Source: Nematostella vectensis
Lineage: Eukaryota > Cnidaria > Anthozoa > Actiniaria > Edwardsiidae
Reading direction: 5' to 3'
Assembly: GCF_932526225.1 (NCBI RefSeq)
Contig: NC_064036.1
Location: 7,819,519-7,883,518, forward strand
DNA: 64,000 nucleotides
Shown here piece by piece: positions 59,591-64,000 of this stretch. Position numbers and translations under genes: made by a program. Each line of letters starts with the position of its first letter. Position 1 is the stretch's first letter. The notes beneath the pieces were generated by a model. The model was not told the DNA's origin. It saw nothing but the letters and a program-made list of their open reading frames with translations, and did not search any database.

Positions 59591-60925
59591 CTCCGACCAA
59601 AATTCTACCACACCAACATCTGAACCTAAGACTAGAGCACTTTCAAGATATGAGCGTCAATCAATACCTGATCACGTGTCAGGGATCAACCAATCAGCGC
59701 ACTGCATTATGCCATTGGCGAAACAAAACTACTTTATAAGATGAGTCTCGCGTTTCGTTCAAACTAACCCCAGTTTATCGGTGACCCTCGCTATATTATT
59801 CGAAACCGAATCAACTAGTTTCTTTAAATTTAGAGGGTTTTTACATTCTAAACGGTCAATAGTAGTTCCAGCCAATATAGAAGCTCTAAAAACGCCGAAA
59901 TGATTATGAGGTAAAGTCAGGATAGTCAAAGGCGAGCTTCCGGTCTTGTCATAACTGACCTCAAATATTCATATTATGGACTGTCCATTTACGAGAACAC
60001 TCACGCATAGCTGCTATGTTTATCTTCCAAGGTTTCGCCTGAATTTCCAGGTTTTGTTCTCATTATACACACGGAATGCACAAAAGTTAGCAAAATAACA
60101 CGAGATTATTGTACACCTAGAAAACTTGCTGGTAAAATATATGACATTCAAAATCAGTACACAAGCATCCATTTATACTCGATTATTTTTGTTTATAGAA
60201 AATAATTTTTTTTCTCGGCCTATAGAAAGAAAAGAGCGTTGTCATAGTAACAATACGCATTTCCGGAAATACGCCCCGTAAAAGAAACACAATAAGCTAA
60301 TCGCTTGCGCAGCGGTGTTATGCCACAGAACAACAGACAGGAAATGACGACAAATCACGATAAAATAACACCATTGTGCCCGAGGAGGGTATATGTTGCA
60401 TTTGGCGAGTAATTACAAAAAGGAGATTCGATTCAGAGCCCAAAGCGATAATAGATAACATTCAATTTTGTCAATAAATCAAACCCTCGATCAAGGAAGT
60501 TCTTGATGGCTTGTGGGTTGCCTGTGGCAATCCATGGCGCCCTGAGATGGCGCAGGGAGTACAAAAATGGTCTGAAGAATAAAAAACCCAAGGGAGATGC
60601 GACCAACACAGTATTCTAATTGGATACCGTTTCTCAGTTTTATCGTCAAAGGGTGTTTTGAAAAAAATAATAAAAGGGAAGGGGGGCGCTAATTCTAGAG
60701 CGGGCGCTCACTTGATGGGGATGCTAATGTGAATATTTGTGGTAGAACCACGCATCCTTACCAGTGCTCAGCAGTGAGAAGATAAGGCAAGCTTAGATTA
60801 TGAGGGGTCCTACCTATGGAATGCGAAAGGCGTGGAAAACAATTCACGGAACACCACGCACTCCTATTGGTTGTGCGCACCATTTAGCATTCAGCCACCG
60901 CGCGTGGCACGACGTCTCGCACACG
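59591..60925. other. Dishevelled promoter side, no gene recognised
   Basis: 1.3 kb upstream of Dishevelled. AT-rich with scattered CpG. No coding, tRNA or repeat family was recognised before the minisatellite begins. Confidence 0.6.
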
Positions 60926-62105
60926 AGATCGAGAACTAACCATCTTTGGTCGCGACATGTTCGCACACGAGATCGAGAACTGACCATCTTTGGTCGCGAC
61001 ATATTCGCACGAGATCGAGAACTGACCATCTTTGGTCGCAAAATGTTTGCACACGAGACCGAGAACTGACCATCTTTGGTCGCAACATGTTCGCACACGA
61101 GACCGAGAACTGACCATCTTTGGTCGCGACATATTCGCACGAGATCGAGAACTGACCATCTTTGGTCGCAACATATTCGCACGAGATCGAGAACTGACCA
61201 TCTTTGGTCGCAAAATGTTCGCACACGAGATCGAGAACTGACCATCTTTGGTTGCGACATGTTCGGACACGAGATCGATAACTGACCCATCTTTGGTCGC
61301 GACATGTTCGCACACGAGATAGAGAACTGACCATCTTTGGTCGCGACATGTTCGCACACGAGATCGAGAACTGACCCATCTTTGGTCGCGACATGTTCGC
61401 ACGAGATCGGGAACTGACCATCTTTGGTCGCGACATGTTCGCACGAGATCGGGAACTGACCATCTTTGGTCGCGACATGTTCGCACACGAGATAGAGAAC
61501 TGACCATCTTTGGTCGCGACATGTTCGCACACGAGATCGAGAACTGACCATCTTTGGTCGCGACATGTTCGCACGAGACCGAGAACTGACCATCTTTGGT
61601 CGCGACATGTTCGCACGAGATCGAGAACTGACCCATCTTTGGTCGCGACATGTTCGCACGAGATCGATCGGAACTGACCATCTTTGGTCGCAATATGTTC
61701 GCACTAGATCGAGAACTGACCATCTTTGGTCGCAACATGTTCGCACACGAGATAGAGAACTGACCATCTTTGGTCGCGACATGTTCGCACGAGATGGAGA
61801 ACTGACCATCTTTGGTCGCAACATGTTCGCACACGAGATAGAGAACTGACCAACTTTGGTCGCGACATGTTCGCACACGAGATCGAGAACTGACCATCTT
61901 TGGTCGCGACATATTCGCACGAGATCGAGAACTGACCATCTTTGGTCGCGACATATTCGCACGAGATCGAGAACTGACCATCTTTGGTCGCGACATGTTC
62001 GCACGAGATCGAGAACTGACCATCTTTGGTCGCGACATGTTCGCACGAGATCGGGAACTGACCATCTTTGGTCGCGACATATTCGCACGAGCTCGAGAAC
62101 TGACC
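60926..62105. repeat. 42/44-bp minisatellite, stop-free in several frames
   Basis: About 28 copies of a unit built from GATCGAGAACTGACCATC and TTTGGTCGCGACATGTTCGCAC, with an optional extra AC giving 44 bp. The 42-bp form is a multiple of three, so open frames of 450, 415 and 290 codons run through on the minus strand. No signal peptide, conserved domain or codon bias supports translation. Confidence 0.95.
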
Positions 62106-64000
62106 ATTTCTGGCAAGTCCATATGACCCAAAATTCAGCTTTTGGATGAATGGAAAAAGGCCGCGTAAAATTGCATCGTTTTGTTTCCGAAGACATATTT
62201 TAAGATTGTAAGCAAGCTTGGATGACGGGTCCGCCATCAAACTTCCTGGCACTCCTGCCATCGAGCTCCAAACACATGTGCAATAATAAAAGTCTAGATG
62301 GACTGAGCAAATCCGTAAAACGGCAACCAATGTGTCGCGGCTCTCCAGAGACAAAATCACATGCGTAGCAAGCCGAAAGGGTTGCCGGGAAAGAAGAGAG
62401 AAGACTTGGCGCGCGCGCTGGGGAGAGAGGGGGATTAGGTAGAGCTTGCGCTCCCTTTCCCTATCCATTCGCTTCATCCCTCTATCCGTCATTTTCCAAA
62501 CCAAGCCCTTTGCGCTTGCTACGCAGACTAGAGACACAGTGCAGTTTAGTGGTCGCTCTACGCAAACGTGACGCACTCTGGAGAGTACAAATAAGACAGT
62601 GCTGCATCATGAGGCTTGGAAAAAGAGCTGACAAAGGAGAAGCCTGGGAACGTGGCTAATATTTTTCTACTGTAGGCTGCTGTAGCAATATCGGTGCTAT
62701 TTTTGCGAGCTGAAGCTACAAAGTTATTTTGTTCAAAGATTGGTAAAGCTACACAATTTCTCTCAATTTAATTCCCTGGACCGCATCTTTCTATTGTCTC
62801 TTTAATTGACCTTTTCTCATACAATAAATGCAATCAGACATTTTCCTACTGACTCATTATAGGGGTCTTTGATAGAGAATGCGTGATATTACACTCATTT
62901 TCAGTCACACGTACACCTTGTGTTTTTCGTTTCCGGGTCGCGAAGGGTTTTTGGTGATGGAAGCCGTTTCGCAGTAAGATGCGCACATAAGATCATGTTT
63001 AAGTGATAAGCACTAAATCAATAACAGCGCAACGTAAAAAAACACCATTCGAACTATTAAATTCCTTGCTTTGTATTCAGCGGTGTTTTCTGGTGACATT
63101 TGCTAAGAAGGGGCACTTATGCTGTGACAGATGCAGAATTGGAAAAATACAAAGTCATGATTTATGTCCTTCAAAAAAAACACAGTCGAGACTCGTGTAC
63201 GAAAGGCAGAGGGTGCACGTGTAACGGAAAACGAGTATAAAGGGTGGAGTTTTAACTGAAACACTATAGTACTTATTAGGTGGAAGCTAGATGCCCTGAT
63301 AAAATTATTGAGTAGCGATTTAGGGGCGTGGAAACCCCCCTGTGCATTTTAACGCCCCACGGCCCCCCAAGTTGCGGGTTGCTGGACACCTACAATGGAT
63401 GACGTTGCGCCAAATGTGGGTGAAAACAAAACAGTTTTTACGAACAAAATCTCGTGACATATTTTTCATATTCAGAAATGCTTATAACCTCATATTAGCC
63501 ATGATTTTACTCTTTAAGAATCGTTTTTAATAAGTTATGTATTTATTTACTCACTTAATCCTCAACTCATTCACTCGCTCATTTTTTCTCTTTGTTATTT
63601 GTTGCGCTGTCTTGCGTCTTTATCTAAGCGAATGATAGCGTTATACGTTAGTGCTTGTATTTATAAGTTACATACTAGCCTAAATATTGTATTCACCAAT
63701 ACCTTTACTTACAAGTATGACTAATAAAAACGCCTATTGTAAAGTATGTAGTCTGTTTACATAAACAGGTCAAAATGTTTAGAGTTTTAGCACGTTTGTG
63801 CGGGCTTCATTCCTTATTCTGTAGCGCGGCCATACTCTTCGCTCGCTCTTTATTTCTGCTAAAACGCCAGGAAACGCTTGCTACGCAGGCTATTCATTCT
63901 GTTATTTGAGGCGACATTGTTCAGCGCTTTTACTTCGTAAATAGTTCCGCGCCTGTGAATTTTAGCATTTTAATACTGAAAAGAGTCACAGGGAGTCTTG
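62106..64000. other. Unannotated right flank
   Basis: 1.9 kb with no gene recognised. It contains short dispersed words such as GCTTGCTACGCAGGCTA (63876; similar words at 25046 and 62513), probably parts of a common repeat, and a segment related to 27290-27395. A gene running in from the right cannot be excluded. Confidence 0.5.
63750..63930. repeat. Dispersed repeat related to 27290-27395
   Basis: Shares CTGTTTACaTaaACAGGtCAAAATGTT and, downstream, TTCATTCTGTTATTTGAGGC with C4orf33 intron 4 (27308-27395). The middle parts differ in length. The nature of the repeat is unknown. Confidence 0.6.

Noticed and set aside
60844-62196. 450-, 415- and 290-codon minus-strand open frames
   Set aside because: They exist because a 42/44-bp tandem repeat lacks stops in several frames; frames overlap each other, lack a domain or signal and shift with each 44-bp unit.

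Overview
The window looks like nuclear DNA of an anthozoan cnidarian; gene content and repeat style fit the starlet sea anemone Nematostella or a close relative, although the species cannot be proven from the sequence alone. Genes have many small exons with GT-AG introns. Most proteins resemble their vertebrate orthologues closely. Introns are packed with minisatellites, microsatellites and short non-autonomous transposons. There is no operon structure and no sign of prokaryotic DNA. Gene models below were built by hand from splice sites, reading-phase continuity and remembered family sequences; no alignment or RNA data were available.

Layout, left to right: ILKAP-type PP2C phosphatase (minus, 1-5418, 3' end cut off by the window edge); dynein roadblock light chain (minus, 6820-7143); Tctex-type dynein light chain (minus, 9809-10150), divergent from a seven-exon urease accessory GTPase gene ureG (plus, 10488-14493); a secreted protein with six ShKT domains, one exon per domain (plus, 15578-25756); a secreted UPF0462/C4orf33-like protein (plus, 26134-29099); a repeat-rich intergenic stretch (29.1-31.9 kb); NEURL4 with six neuralized (NHR) repeats (minus, 31915-48975, 23 exons); Dishevelled with DIX, PDZ and DEP domains (minus, 50770-59590, 17 exons); then a 1.2 kb minisatellite and unrecognised DNA to the right edge.

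How genes relate: the dynein light chains are two subunits of the same motor lying 2.7 kb apart. Dishevelled and NEURL4 are neighbours here, and their human counterparts DVL2 and NEURL4 both lie in 17p13.1, so this is a candidate ancient linkage. ureG is a nickel chaperone normally needed for urease.

The most unusual pattern is structural. In ILKAP, C4orf33 and NEURL4, segments carrying a 3' splice site, usually with the first bases of its exon, have been duplicated. Two cases are long tandem arrays ending at the functional acceptor (15 decoy copies in C4orf33, about 7 in NEURL4). Decayed NEURL4 exon fragments also lie on both sides of that gene. Several families of short inverted-repeat transposons can be defined with target-site duplications: a CAGG...CCTG family with 5-bp duplications, a foldback family with a 9-bp duplication, a 2.2 kb foldback insertion in ILKAP, and an 800-bp element with 81-bp terminal repeats and a cysteine-paired ORF inside NEURL4 intron 1.
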